Source: Ignavibacteria bacterium (GTDB taxonomy: Bacteria; Bacteroidota; Ignavibacteria; UBA10030; SZUA-254). From it: a stretch of DNA of 5,397 bases. Shown in pieces: positions 1-5,397 of this stretch. The stretch covers positions 1 to 5,397 of the forward strand of contig VBOC01000032.1 of the NCBI GenBank assembly GCA_005877655.1. Direction: 5' to 3'. The position numbers were made by a program, and so were the translations under genes. The notes beneath the pieces were generated by a model, which searched no databases, was not told where the DNA came from, and saw nothing but the letters and a program-made list of their open reading frames with translations. Position 1 is the first letter of the stretch. The number at the start of each line of letters is the position of its first letter.

Positions 1-1200
1 CGCACAATCGACACCATCAAGGCGATTGTCGGAGGGATCGATACCGTGCATTCGGTGGATGATTTTGAGATCGACCACGCCCAGACGCTCTCGCAGCGCG
101 CATCGCTCAGCATCGCGCCCAAGCTGGGATACATCACGATATCTCCGTCGCTCAGTTACCAGGACTCGCGCTCGTTCACCGATAACGACGTTCCCGAGCG
201 GGTCGCGTCGGACAGCAGCCTGACGACCGTGAATAAACGTGAATCGCAGCGAACGGGAATCTTTACCTCCGGAATTTCCGCAAGCACCCGTCTCTATGCG
301 ACAGCGCAGCCGGGATTTCTGGGCATCGCGGCCATCCGGCACACGATGACCCCCAGCCTGTCGTTTTCTTATCAGAAACAGATCGTCGGCGAGGATCCTG
401 TCGGAAGGCAGATGTTCATGAGCCTGAGTATCGGAAATATTTTTGAGATGAAGACGATGCCGGCCGAGGAAGGGAAGGAGGGAAACAAAATACAACTGCT
501 CAATCTCGGCGCGGGAATTTCGTACAACTTCTCGGCCGACAGCCTGCGCTTTACTCCGATCTCTCTTTCTTACCGGACCGGCATCGGGGGCGCCGGTGGC
601 GGCGGGGGCCTCGACATCGGAGGGGATGCCGCGTTCGATCTTTACAAACTCGTCGAGACGGCCCCCGGGACTTTCACGCGAGTGAACAAGTTTCTTCTTA
701 GTGAAGAAGGAAGACTCGCGCGGCTGACAAATTTCCGGATTTCACTCTCGACCTCCCTCTCGGGCCAGCGGAAGAGCTCCTCACCGGCGCCTTCAGCTGC
801 CGACTCCCTCGCTCACCGCCGGATGGGCGCCGGTTACGCGAACATCTATCAGGAAGAAGAACCCGATTTCAGCATCCCCTGGAACCTCTCGCTGACGCTC
901 GACTACTCGGAGAACAAGGTGCCGGGCTCCCAGTTCCGCACCTCAAATGTCCGCGGACACCTTGACTTTAATCTGACGGAGGCCTGGAAAATATCGGTGA
1001 ACGGCGCCTACGACGTGTTCAACCGGGATGTGCTGGCGCCGGAGATACAAATATCCCGCGATCTGCATTGCTGGCTGATGAATTTTGAGTGGGTGCCGAC
1101 CGGCACCTACCGCCACTATCTGTTTGAGCTTAGGGTCAAGGCCCCGCAGTTGCACGATATTAAGATAACAAAATCGGGGAGCGATCGGGGGATCTACTGA
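1..1200 (+). CDS. lptD: LptD-like outer-membrane LPS assembly protein, C-terminal beta-barrel (5' partial)
   Basis: This reading frame is open from the first base and ends at TGA 1198-1200, giving the last 399 residues of a larger protein. It resembles the C-terminal barrel of the Bacteroidota/Chlorobiota 'putative LPS assembly protein LptD' family, which inserts lipopolysaccharide into the outer leaflet of the outer membrane at the end of the Lpt bridge. Visible signatures, numbered from base 1, are RHTMTPSLSFSY at 113-124, a SYNFSADSLRFTPISLSY strand pair at about 174-191, RDLHCW at 353-358 followed by FEWVPTG, and a final LRVKAPQLHDIKI strand. Alternating polar/hydrophobic strands recur throughout, as in outer-membrane barrels. 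The N-terminal signal peptide and periplasmic OstA-type domain would lie upstream of the window. Oddities are a glycine-rich loop (194-208) and a polar Ser/Pro/Ala-rich insert (about 258-285). The fragment has a single cysteine (357), so an E. coli-style adjacent Cys pair is absent here. The gene converges on clpX. Family assignment is from recalled motifs, not a search. Confidence 0.87.
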   Translation, partial: RTIDTIKAIVGGIDTVHSVDDFEIDHAQTLSQRASLSIAPKLGYITISPSLSYQDSRSFTDNDVPERVASDSSLTTVNKRESQRTGIFTSGISASTRLYATAQPGFLGIAAIRHTMTPSLSFSYQKQIVGEDPVGRQMFMSLSIGNIFEMKTMPAEEGKEGNKIQLLNLGAGISYNFSADSLRFTPISLSYRTGIGGAGGGGGLDIGGDAAFDLYKLVETAPGTFTRVNKFLLSEEGRLARLTNFRISLSTSLSGQRKSSSPAPSAADSLAHRRMGAGYANIYQEEEPDFSIPWNLSLTLDYSENKVPGSQFRTSNVRGHLDFNLTEAWKISVNGAYDVFNRDVLAPEIQISRDLHCWLMNFEWVPTGTYRHYLFELRVKAPQLHDIKITKSGSDRGIY

Positions 1201-1216
1201 TATTCCGGCGAGTTAC

Positions 1217-1255
1217 TTGCCCAGGAAGGGGATCAAGAGATCTTGCGGGGGGCAA
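1217..1255. terminator. Possible nested stem-loop after lptD
   Basis: TTGCCC (1217-1222) is the perfect reverse complement of GGGCAA (1250-1255). Inside this 6-bp stem, CAAG (1234-1237) pairs with CTTG (1242-1245) across a 4-nt loop. The structure begins 16 nt after the lptD stop, a typical place for a transcript 3' end. No U-tract follows, and the outer loop is long, so function as a terminator is uncertain. Confidence 0.25.
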
Positions 1256-1297
1256 TGACGACTTGCGTTTGGACACTGACGACGCGCGTTTGGAGAC
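1256..1297. repeat. Two-copy 21-bp imperfect tandem repeat
   Basis: Two adjacent 21-bp units (1256-1276 and 1277-1297) agree at 18 of 21 positions. Both begin TGACGAC, share GCGTTTGGA in the middle and end in AC. The three differences are at unit positions 8, 9 and 19. The repeat lies in the convergent spacer, outside any credible gene. Its function is unknown; it may be a slippage duplication. Confidence 0.8.
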
Positions 1298-1308
1298 TCA
1301 CCCCGAGG

Positions 1309-1327
1309 CGGAGGTCGCGATCCTCCG
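1309..1327 (-). terminator. Possible short hairpin just downstream of clpX
   Basis: CGGAGG (1309-1314) pairs perfectly with CCTCCG (1322-1327) around a 7-nt loop. Read on the minus strand, the hairpin begins 5 nt after the clpX stop codon. A G+C-rich stem right after a stop is suggestive of a 3' end signal, but the next minus-strand bases are not T-rich, so this is not a canonical intrinsic terminator. Confidence 0.3.
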
Positions 1328-1332
1328 AAGGT

Positions 1333-2595
1333 CTAGGCCGAGGCCTTCCGCTCCTTATAGAGGTAAACCGGTTCTTCGTTCTTGAGGACCGTCTCCCGTG
1401 TGATGATGCACTTTGCGATATTCTGCCGGGAAGGGAGGTTGTACATGATGTCGAGCATCGTTTCTTCCATGATGGAGCGGAGAGCTCTTGCGCCCGTGGA
1501 GCGCTCATTCGCCCGCTGCACGACCGCCTTGAGCGCGCCTTCCTCGAATTCCAGCTCGACGCCTTCCATCCGGAAGAGCTTCTTATACTGCTTCACGATC
1601 GCATTTTTCGGCTCCGTCAGTATATTCAGCAGCGCCTTCTCTTTCAACGGATGCAGTGTTGCGACGACCGGGAGCCGTCCGACAAACTCGGGGATCAGGC
1701 CGAACCTCAAGAGATCGTCGGGCTCCACGAGAGGGAGGTACTGCTGCTGCGCATCGTCCTTCTTGCCGCGGATGTTCGCCCCGAATCCGATGGCGTTCTG
1801 GTGCACCCGGTGCGCGATGATTTTTTCCAGTCCTTCGAACGCCCCCCCGCATATAAACAGAATATTCTTCGTGTTGAGGTTGATCAAGCTCTGCTCGGGA
1901 TGCTTTCGGCCGCCCTTGGGCGGCACGCCGGCGACCGTTCCTTCCAGGATCTTGAGAAGGGCCTGCTGAACGCCCTCACCGGAAACGTCGCGCGTGATCG
2001 AAACGCTGTCGCTCTTGCGGGCGATCTTGTCGACCTCATCGATGTAGACGATTCCCCGCTCCGCCTTCTCCACGTCGTATTCGGCGTTTTGCAGCAGGTG
2101 GACGAGCACGGTTTCCACGTCGTCGCCCACATACCCTGCTTCGGTGAGGGTTGTCGCATCCGCTATGGCAAACGGGACCGCGAGAATCTTTGCGAGCGTC
2201 TGGGCAAGGAGTGTTTTCCCCGTGCCCGTCGGCCCCAATAACAAAATGTTGCTCTTTTCCAATTCGACGTCGTCGACGCCGCGACGGGGCTCCTTCGAAT
2301 CGATTCGCTTATAATGATTGTAGACCGCGACGGCGAGCGTCTTCTTCGCGGATTCCTGTCCGATCACGTATTCATCGAGCGCCCTTTTGACGTGAAGCGG
2401 AGTGAAAGAGGGGCGAGCCTGCGAGTGCTTCGCCGAGAGGACCGCCATGTTGTTCCGGAGAATGTCCACGGAGCTCGCGACGCAGCCGTCGCAGATGTAT
2501 GCGTCCGGACCGGCGATGATGCTCTGGACTTTATCAGCGGATTGTCCGCAGAACGAGCAGCGGATGACCTCATCGGATTTTCCCTTTTGTGCCAT
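1333..2595 (-). CDS. clpX: ATP-dependent Clp protease ATP-binding subunit ClpX
   Basis: This is a 420-residue AAA+ unfoldase that recognises tagged or specific substrates, unfolds them with ATP and threads them into ClpP in the cytoplasm. The N-terminal zinc-binding domain has four cysteines at 13, 16, 35 and 38. The AAA+ core shows Walker A GPTGTGKT (121-128), the substrate-gripping pore-1 loop GYVG (154-157), Walker B with D186-E187, a second pore region near 197-209, the RKH loop (230-232) and sensor-1 region near 244-253. IGF (269-271) is the ClpP-docking tripeptide, and its presence argues that the two products work together. R307 in EFVGR fits the arginine finger, and R370 in STGAR fits sensor 2. 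Length is close to the roughly 420 residues usual for the family. The ATG at 2595 lies only 3 bp after the clpP stop, with an AAAGGA ribosome site inside the clpP 3' end, which suggests translation coupled to clpP. All key residues are intact. Confidence 0.98.
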   Translation of the reverse strand: MAQKGKSDEVIRCSFCGQSADKVQSIIAGPDAYICDGCVASSVDILRNNMAVLSAKHSQARPSFTPLHVKRALDEYVIGQESAKKTLAVAVYNHYKRIDSKEPRRGVDDVELEKSNILLLGPTGTGKTLLAQTLAKILAVPFAIADATTLTEAGYVGDDVETVLVHLLQNAEYDVEKAERGIVYIDEVDKIARKSDSVSITRDVSGEGVQQALLKILEGTVAGVPPKGGRKHPEQSLINLNTKNILFICGGAFEGLEKIIAHRVHQNAIGFGANIRGKKDDAQQQYLPLVEPDDLLRFGLIPEFVGRLPVVATLHPLKEKALLNILTEPKNAIVKQYKKLFRMEGVELEFEEGALKAVVQRANERSTGARALRSIMEETMLDIMYNLPSRQNIAKCIITRETVLKNEEPVYLYKERKASA

Positions 2596-2598
2596 CGA

Positions 2599-3225
2599 CT
2601 ACTTGTCCTTTCTTCCGTCCATGCGGGGTTTTTTGATGAGGATATTGTCGATAATGCCGTACGACTTCGCCTCTTCCGACGTCATGTAGTTGTCGCGGTC
2701 CGTGTCTTTCTCGATCTGGTCGACCGGCTTGCCGCAATGACCCGCGAGTATTTCATTAATGCGTTTCTTGATACGCAAAATCTCTTCCGCCTGGATGCTG
2801 ATATCCGACGCGGTGCCCTGGACCCCGCCCCACGGCTGGTGGATCATGATCCGGGAATTGGGGAGGGCGGTGCGCTTCCCCTTCCTGCCGCCGGCGAGCA
2901 GGATCGCCGCAATGCTCGCAGACATCCCGACGCACATCGTCGATACATCGGGGCGGATGTACTGCATCGTATCGTAGATCGCCATTCCGGCGTAAACGCT
3001 CCCCCCGGGGCTGTTGATGTACACGTGGATGTCCTTCTCGGGATCTTCCGATTCCAGGAATAAAAGCTGCGCGATGACGAGGCCTGCGATGGAATCGTCG
3101 ATGGGCGTCCCGAGGAAGACGATGCGTTCCTTGAGGAGCCGCGAAAAAATATCGTAGGCGCGTTCGCCGCGCCCGGTTGTTTCAATGACAATGGGGACGA
3201 GTTGATTGGAAACTGTCGTTTTCAT
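2599..3225 (-). CDS. clpP: ATP-dependent Clp protease proteolytic subunit ClpP
   Basis: This is the serine peptidase that forms the two-ring 14-subunit degradation chamber fed by ClpX. From the ATG at 3225 it has 208 residues, close to the E. coli length of 207. The triad is Ser104 (in GMSAS), His129 (in MIHQPWGG) and Asp178 (in DTDRDNYM). The Ser-His (25) and His-Asp (49) spacings equal those of E. coli ClpP. The INSPGG motif (71-76) and the GGRKGKR segment also fit the family. I chose the ATG at 3225 rather than the in-frame GTG at 3237. The GTG lies inside a long Shine-Dalgarno match, AAGGTGATC (3232-3240), which is 9 nt from the ATG when measured from GGTG, and upstream of the GTG I see nothing better. 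The gene sits between tig (42-bp gap) and clpX (3-bp gap), the widespread tig-clpP-clpX order. The C-terminus ends in a short basic tail. Confidence 0.97.
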   Translation of the reverse strand: MKTTVSNQLVPIVIETTGRGERAYDIFSRLLKERIVFLGTPIDDSIAGLVIAQLLFLESEDPEKDIHVYINSPGGSVYAGMAIYDTMQYIRPDVSTMCVGMSASIAAILLAGGRKGKRTALPNSRIMIHQPWGGVQGTASDISIQAEEILRIKKRINEILAGHCGKPVDQIEKDTDRDNYMTSEEAKSYGIIDNILIKKPRMDGRKDK

Positions 3226-3231
3226 TGAGCT

Positions 3232-3240
3232 GATCACCTT
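3232..3240 (-). promoter_or_regulatory. clpP ribosome binding site that decides the start codon
   Basis: Read on the minus strand this is AAGGTGATC, which includes AGGTGATC, an uninterrupted match to the complement of the 16S rRNA 3' end (consensus AAGGAGGTGATC). It places the ATG at 3225 at normal spacing. The alternative GTG at 3237 is part of the site itself, so initiation there is unlikely. Confidence 0.75.
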
Positions 3241-3267
3241 TCTTTTTCAGACATTTGATCCAAACGA

Positions 3268-4515
3268 TCAAACGGGATCTTCGACCACCCGTTCGGAGAT
3301 CGTTGCGTGGGCTTTGAGGAATGAGAGAAGCTTATCCGAAACAATCCTGCTTTTTACAGCTTCGGAGGACTCATAAAATGTTTTCAACCGGTTTTTGTCC
3401 ATCCCGAGTTTTTCGGCCTCCTGGTCCGCGAGCCGGTCGAGATCGGAGGCATCCACACCGAGTTTCTCGGCTTCGATGATCCGCTCCCGCACCAAATACC
3501 ATTTCGCCTGGAAGACGCCGTAGGCGCGGTTTTTCTCCCTGAAATCTTTCTCGTCGAAGCCGGGGGGAAGCCTCTTCGACGGATAGCGGTCTTTCAATTC
3601 TTCCAGCAACGAGTCGATTACGGTTCTGACGAGCGATTCCGGGACTGTGAAGTCGTGTCGCCGGACGATCTCGCCTATGAGCAAATCGGTAAGCATGCGC
3701 TCGCTGCGATCCTGCCAATAGCGTTCCAGATCCTCGCGGAGATGCTTCAGGAACTCTTCCGGCGTTTCGTATTTTCCCTTCGTCATCTTTTTTACCAGAT
3801 CGGCATCGAGCTCCGGAAGCGTCACCTTCTCGATCTTTTTCACCGTAATCTCAAGGTGCGTCGGTTCCTTGCGCCCGGTCGGCTGGGACGCGTCCCTGCG
3901 GGGTGTGACCGTGACACGCAGTGCAGATCCCGCCGCGGCATGCCGAAGCACGGCCTTCACTTCCTCGAACACGGACTCCTCGGCGAGGTAGAGGCGTACG
4001 TCAGGGGTCTTTTTGCCGATGAGGGGATTGCCCGTCGGATCGATTTCCTGGATGTCGGCCGTGACGACATGTTCGTCGTCGGTGACTTCCGCCGCAGGCG
4101 AAAGGGAGCTGTTTGCCCTTCGAAGCCTGAGAATCTCTCCTTCTATTTCCCGTTCGGTTACGCGGTGGATCAATTTTTCCACCGTCAAGCCCTTATAGTC
4201 CTTCAGCTCGAACTCGCCCCGCTTGTAATCCATTTCGGTGAGAACGGGATCGCCGACCGTCTGAATATTGCGCCCCCGTACCAACTGCCGGTAAACGTCG
4301 TTGACGATTGAATCGAGAGATTGCTGTTCGATCGACTCGCCGTGCAATTTCTTGACGAGATCGAGGGGAACCTTCCCCTTCCGGAATCCCTTGATCTCGA
4401 TGCGGGGGAGCTGTTCCTTATACGCCTTTTCGAAATGCGGCGTAAGCTCCTCCGCCGAGGCGGTGACCTCGATCTCTTTCTGCACGTCGTTAATGTCCGT
4501 AATCGAAACTTCCAT
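3268..4515 (-). CDS. tig: Trigger factor, ribosome-associated chaperone
   Basis: Trigger factor binds near the ribosome exit tunnel and shields nascent chains. From the ATG at 4515 the protein has 415 residues, somewhat shorter than the 432 of E. coli. The ribosome-docking signature GFRKGKVP is at residues 43-50, the same position as in E. coli. That supports this ATG over the in-frame GTG at 4536, which would add seven residues and has no good ribosome site. The N-terminal domain covers about 1-115. A FKBP-like segment covers about 146-237, ending in the typical KKIEKVTLPELD junction. The rest is the helical C-terminal chaperone domain, with a charged helix, FTVPESLV and a late LxxFY segment. 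The FKBP-like part lacks the usual FxGG and IPGFE-type active-site segments, so prolyl isomerase activity is doubtful. It is probably the first gene of a tig-clpP-clpX operon, linking co-translational folding to degradation. Confidence 0.95.
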   Translation of the reverse strand: MEVSITDINDVQKEIEVTASAEELTPHFEKAYKEQLPRIEIKGFRKGKVPLDLVKKLHGESIEQQSLDSIVNDVYRQLVRGRNIQTVGDPVLTEMDYKRGEFELKDYKGLTVEKLIHRVTEREIEGEILRLRRANSSLSPAAEVTDDEHVVTADIQEIDPTGNPLIGKKTPDVRLYLAEESVFEEVKAVLRHAAAGSALRVTVTPRRDASQPTGRKEPTHLEITVKKIEKVTLPELDADLVKKMTKGKYETPEEFLKHLREDLERYWQDRSERMLTDLLIGEIVRRHDFTVPESLVRTVIDSLLEELKDRYPSKRLPPGFDEKDFREKNRAYGVFQAKWYLVRERIIEAEKLGVDASDLDRLADQEAEKLGMDKNRLKTFYESSEAVKSRIVSDKLLSFLKAHATISERVVEDPV

Positions 4516-4527
4516 CACCTGGCTCAA

Positions 4528-4533
4528 CTCCCT
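4528..4533 (-). promoter_or_regulatory. Probable tig ribosome binding site
   Basis: The minus strand reads AGGGAG here, 12 nt before the ATG at 4515. The spacing is on the long side. A second purine-rich string, AGGTG, directly abuts the ATG and is too close to serve. The longer GTG start at 4536 has no comparable site upstream. Confidence 0.45.
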
Positions 4534-4563
4534 CACTCGATGTGTGCTTCACGTTGCTGCTAA

Positions 4564-4592
4564 AAAGTAACAAATTTTTCGCTCATTATCAA
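4564..4592 (-). promoter_or_regulatory. Candidate promoter of the tig-clpP-clpX operon
   Basis: On the minus strand TTGATA (4587-4592) is followed after exactly 17 bp by TACTTT (4564-4569). The -35 matches the sigma-70 consensus at 5 of 6 bases and the -10 at 3 of 6. The -10 also resembles the TAnnTTTG element of Bacteroidota, except for its last base. The surrounding bases are the most A+T-rich of this intergenic region. Transcription would start near 4557, giving a leader of about 40 nt before tig. Confidence 0.5.
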
Positions 4593-4650
4593 TTGAGACA
4601 TGGATCGCGGTCTGCCGTGAGCGGCCGAGGGGGAACGCGGAGTGCGAGCA

Positions 4651-4674
4651 GTCACGTGGATGGGATCATGTGGC
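4651..4674. repeat. Imperfect 24-bp dyad symmetry
   Basis: The left half GTCACGTGGAT and right half ATCATGTGGC are near reverse complements around a GGG centre. Pairing them needs one bulged G and two G-T wobbles. It contains a CACGTG palindrome (4653-4658). It could be an operator for a dimeric regulator or an RNA hairpin; it could also be chance. Confidence 0.35.
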
Positions 4675-4740
4675 TTTGCCCGACCTATTGATTTTGCAGT
4701 TCCAAGGAGTTAACTTGCATTGTGAACCGAAGGCAAAGCC
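4672..4740 (+). repeat. Inverted repeat enclosing a smaller hairpin in the leader of the unknown gene
   Basis: GGCTTTGCC (4672-4680) and GGCAAAGCC (4732-4740) are perfect 9-bp reverse complements, 51 bp apart. Between them, TGCAGTT (4695-4701) pairs with AACTTGCA (4712-4719) with one bulged T, making a 7-bp stem. Its 10-nt loop displays AAGGAG (4704-4709), a strong Shine-Dalgarno-like sequence. The outer arm ends 31 nt before the ATG at 4772. This could be a folded 5' leader or a set of protein sites. Transcription of the region has not been shown. Confidence 0.5.
4688..4716 (+). promoter_or_regulatory. Weak candidate promoter for the unknown gene
   Basis: TTGATT (4688-4693) and TAACTT (4711-4716) are separated by 17 bp, matching the sigma-70 consensus at 4 and 3 of 6 bases. 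It would start transcription near 4723, about 50 nt before the ATG. It overlaps the hairpin at 4695-4719. If this promoter is real, that hairpin would not be transcribed and the repeats would more likely be DNA sites. Confidence 0.25.
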
Positions 4741-4760
4741 GAGGATCATTTTTCTGCGTA

Positions 4761-4765
4761 GAGGT
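4761..4765 (+). promoter_or_regulatory. Ribosome binding site of the unknown gene
   Basis: GAGGT ends 6 nt before the ATG at 4772, a good position for initiation. A competing choice is AAGGAG (4704-4709), 5 nt before an in-frame TTG at 4715, which would add 19 residues before the methionine. Confidence 0.5.
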
Positions 4766-4771
4766 CAGCCG

Positions 4772-5397
4772 ATGAATCGACGAGTGGTGTTAGTAATCGG
4801 GGGAGTGCTGCTCATTGCCCTTGCGGGCATTGTCGCCAAAGTATTTCACGTCCCCGGCAGTAAACACGGTGAACTGGTCATCTTGTATGAAGTGCCTATG
4901 GTTTGCGGTGAGGCCTCCGACATCGGTTGCGGGAGCCGATCGAAGCCGGTCCTGATCGAACTGAAAAACCTCGACAATGTGAAAGAGGCCTGGCTTAATC
5001 GCGCCGGTACGATGATTGCCGTCGTCGGCGGATCTGCAGTGACCGATGGTAGGGAACTTGCGGCCAGCGTCGAACCGATATTCCAGAGGAACGACGTACC
5101 GGCAGTATACGTCGAACAGAAAGATCGAAGAGAAGGCCTCCTGGCGGACTTTCGAAGCGCGGGGAAATGGTACGAAGGCGCCGATGTCGATCAACTCAGC
5201 ATGGAGGAAGCCGGCCGAATCGCGGAGCGCGTCGCAGGGGACGCCGAAAAAGCCGGCCTGATAAACGGGAAAGAAGCTGCTGCCATAAAGTCCGACGTTG
5301 AGTCGTATTTCAGAAAGGCACTGCTGAATATCAAAACGTGCAGCGAATCCGACTCGACGGGAGCGCGGTGCCAGGCGGATGTGTACGACATCTTCCG
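4772..5397 (+). CDS. Membrane-anchored or secreted protein of unknown function (3' partial)
   Basis: The frame is open from ATG 4772 to the right edge, giving 208 codons with no stop. I do not recognise the family. Residues 1-4 are MNRR, followed by a hydrophobic stretch at about 5-25 (VVLVIGGVLLIALAGIVAKVF). This is a single membrane anchor or an uncleaved signal; I see no clear lipobox or signal-peptidase site. After it comes ELVILYEVPMVCGEASDIGCGSR with cysteines at 45 and 53, then KPVLIEL and a LNRAGTMIAVVGG strand (75-87) that looks like part of an alpha/beta fold. A charged, probably helical region follows (about 115-185), and two further cysteines sit at 190 and 200. By the positive-inside rule the bulk would lie in the periplasm, where the cysteines could form disulfides or bind metal. 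A GAGGT ribosome site precedes the ATG; a longer TTG start at 4715 is possible. It is divergent from tig, so no functional link is implied. Confidence 0.72.
   Translation, partial: MNRRVVLVIGGVLLIALAGIVAKVFHVPGSKHGELVILYEVPMVCGEASDIGCGSRSKPVLIELKNLDNVKEAWLNRAGTMIAVVGGSAVTDGRELAASVEPIFQRNDVPAVYVEQKDRREGLLADFRSAGKWYEGADVDQLSMEEAGRIAERVAGDAEKAGLINGKEAAAIKSDVESYFRKALLNIKTCSESDSTGARCQADVYDIF

Larger units (their letters stand above)
1201..1332. other. Convergent intergenic spacer between lptD and clpX
   Basis: These 132 bp separate the 3' ends of two convergent genes, so both transcripts should end in or near this stretch. It holds a two-copy 21-bp tandem repeat (1256-1297) and two short stem-loops (1217-1255 and 1309-1327). 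Neither stem is followed by a T-run on either strand, so I cannot call a standard intrinsic terminator. Rho-dependent termination or mutual 3' overlap is possible. No gene is supported here. Confidence 0.7.
4516..4771. other. Divergent intergenic region between tig and the unknown gene
   Basis: These 256 bp separate divergently transcribed genes. The tig-proximal part is A+T-rich and holds the candidate tig promoter. The middle (about 4600-4650) is G+C-rich with no structure I can support. The part near the unknown gene (4651-4740) carries an imperfect dyad, a 9-bp inverted repeat and a bulged hairpin. I see no tRNA or small ORF with support here. Confidence 0.7.

Noticed and set aside
26..223. 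A 65-residue plus-strand frame overlapping the start of the lptD fragment
   Set aside because: It is an arginine- and serine-rich frame-shifted reading of lptD, which continues uninterrupted in its own frame.
1243..2241. A 332-residue open frame on the plus strand, opposite clpX
   Set aside because: It lies almost wholly antisense to clpX, whose motifs are unmistakable. Its composition (many Arg, Asp, His, Leu) is typical of a shadow frame in GC-rich DNA, and it has no recognisable domain.
2314..3063. A 249-residue plus-strand frame spanning the clpX/clpP junction
   Set aside because: It is antisense to two certain genes and shares the arginine- and aspartate-rich shadow composition. No supported ribosome site or domain was seen.
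3655..4311. A 218-residue plus-strand frame opposite tig
   Set aside because: It is antisense to trigger factor, which is identified by GFRKGKVP and its domain order, and has no independent support.
4516..4771. A possible tRNA gene upstream of tig
   Set aside because: I looked for a cloverleaf with a T-loop GGTTCGAATC-like box and found none.
4790..5194. A 134-residue minus-strand frame at the right end
   Set aside because: The opposing plus-strand frame is longer, runs unbroken to the window edge, has a ribosome site and starts with a coherent hydrophobic segment. The minus frame has no such support.
5191..5391. A 66-residue minus-strand frame at the right edge
   Set aside because: It is short, Ser/Ala-rich, and antisense to the better-supported plus-strand gene.
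1..5397. Mobile element, CRISPR array or phage genes
   Set aside because: There are no transposase or integrase-like proteins, no terminal repeats and no regularly spaced repeats. The only tandem repeat is a two-copy 21-bp unit without spacers.

Overview
The window looks like chromosomal core-genome DNA from a Gram-negative bacterium of the Bacteroidota/Chlorobiota/Ignavibacteria branch (FCB group). The main clue is the first gene, which encodes the outer-membrane beta-barrel of an LptD-like LPS transport protein with signatures I associate with that branch (RHTxTPSLSFSY near the middle, RDLHCW plus WxPxG near the C-terminus). The DNA is moderately GC-rich and the genes have recognisable Shine-Dalgarno sequences. 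Both points fit an Ignavibacteria- or Chlorobi-like lineage better than classical Bacteroidia. The exact taxon is inference.

Layout from left to right. Positions 1-1200 (+) hold the 3' part of lptD; its 5' end lies outside the window. A 132-bp convergent spacer (1201-1332) follows. It contains a two-copy 21-bp tandem repeat and two small hairpins but no convincing U-tract terminator. Positions 1333-4515 (-) hold a compact protein-quality-control cluster, transcribed tig -> clpP -> clpX: trigger factor, the ClpP peptidase and the ClpX unfoldase. The tig-clpP gap is 42 bp with the start I prefer, and the clpP-clpX gap is 3 bp, so one operon is likely. A 256-bp divergent intergenic region (4516-4771) carries a plausible tig promoter and a set of nested inverted repeats. 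From 4772 to the right edge (+) runs the start of a gene for a protein of unknown function with an N-terminal membrane anchor or signal segment and paired cysteines; its 3' end is outside the window.

The central operon makes one functional unit. Trigger factor meets nascent chains at the ribosome. ClpX (zinc-binding domain, AAA+ motor, IGF docking loop) unfolds tagged or damaged proteins and feeds them into the ClpP chamber (intact Ser-His-Asp triad). All catalytic and docking motifs are intact. The trigger factor's FKBP-like domain appears degenerate.

I see no mobile element, CRISPR array, tRNA or rRNA. The parts not explained by known genes are the leader region at about 4650-4740 and the unknown gene after it. 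I found no clear evidence of a new multi-gene system; most of the window is ordinary housekeeping sequence.
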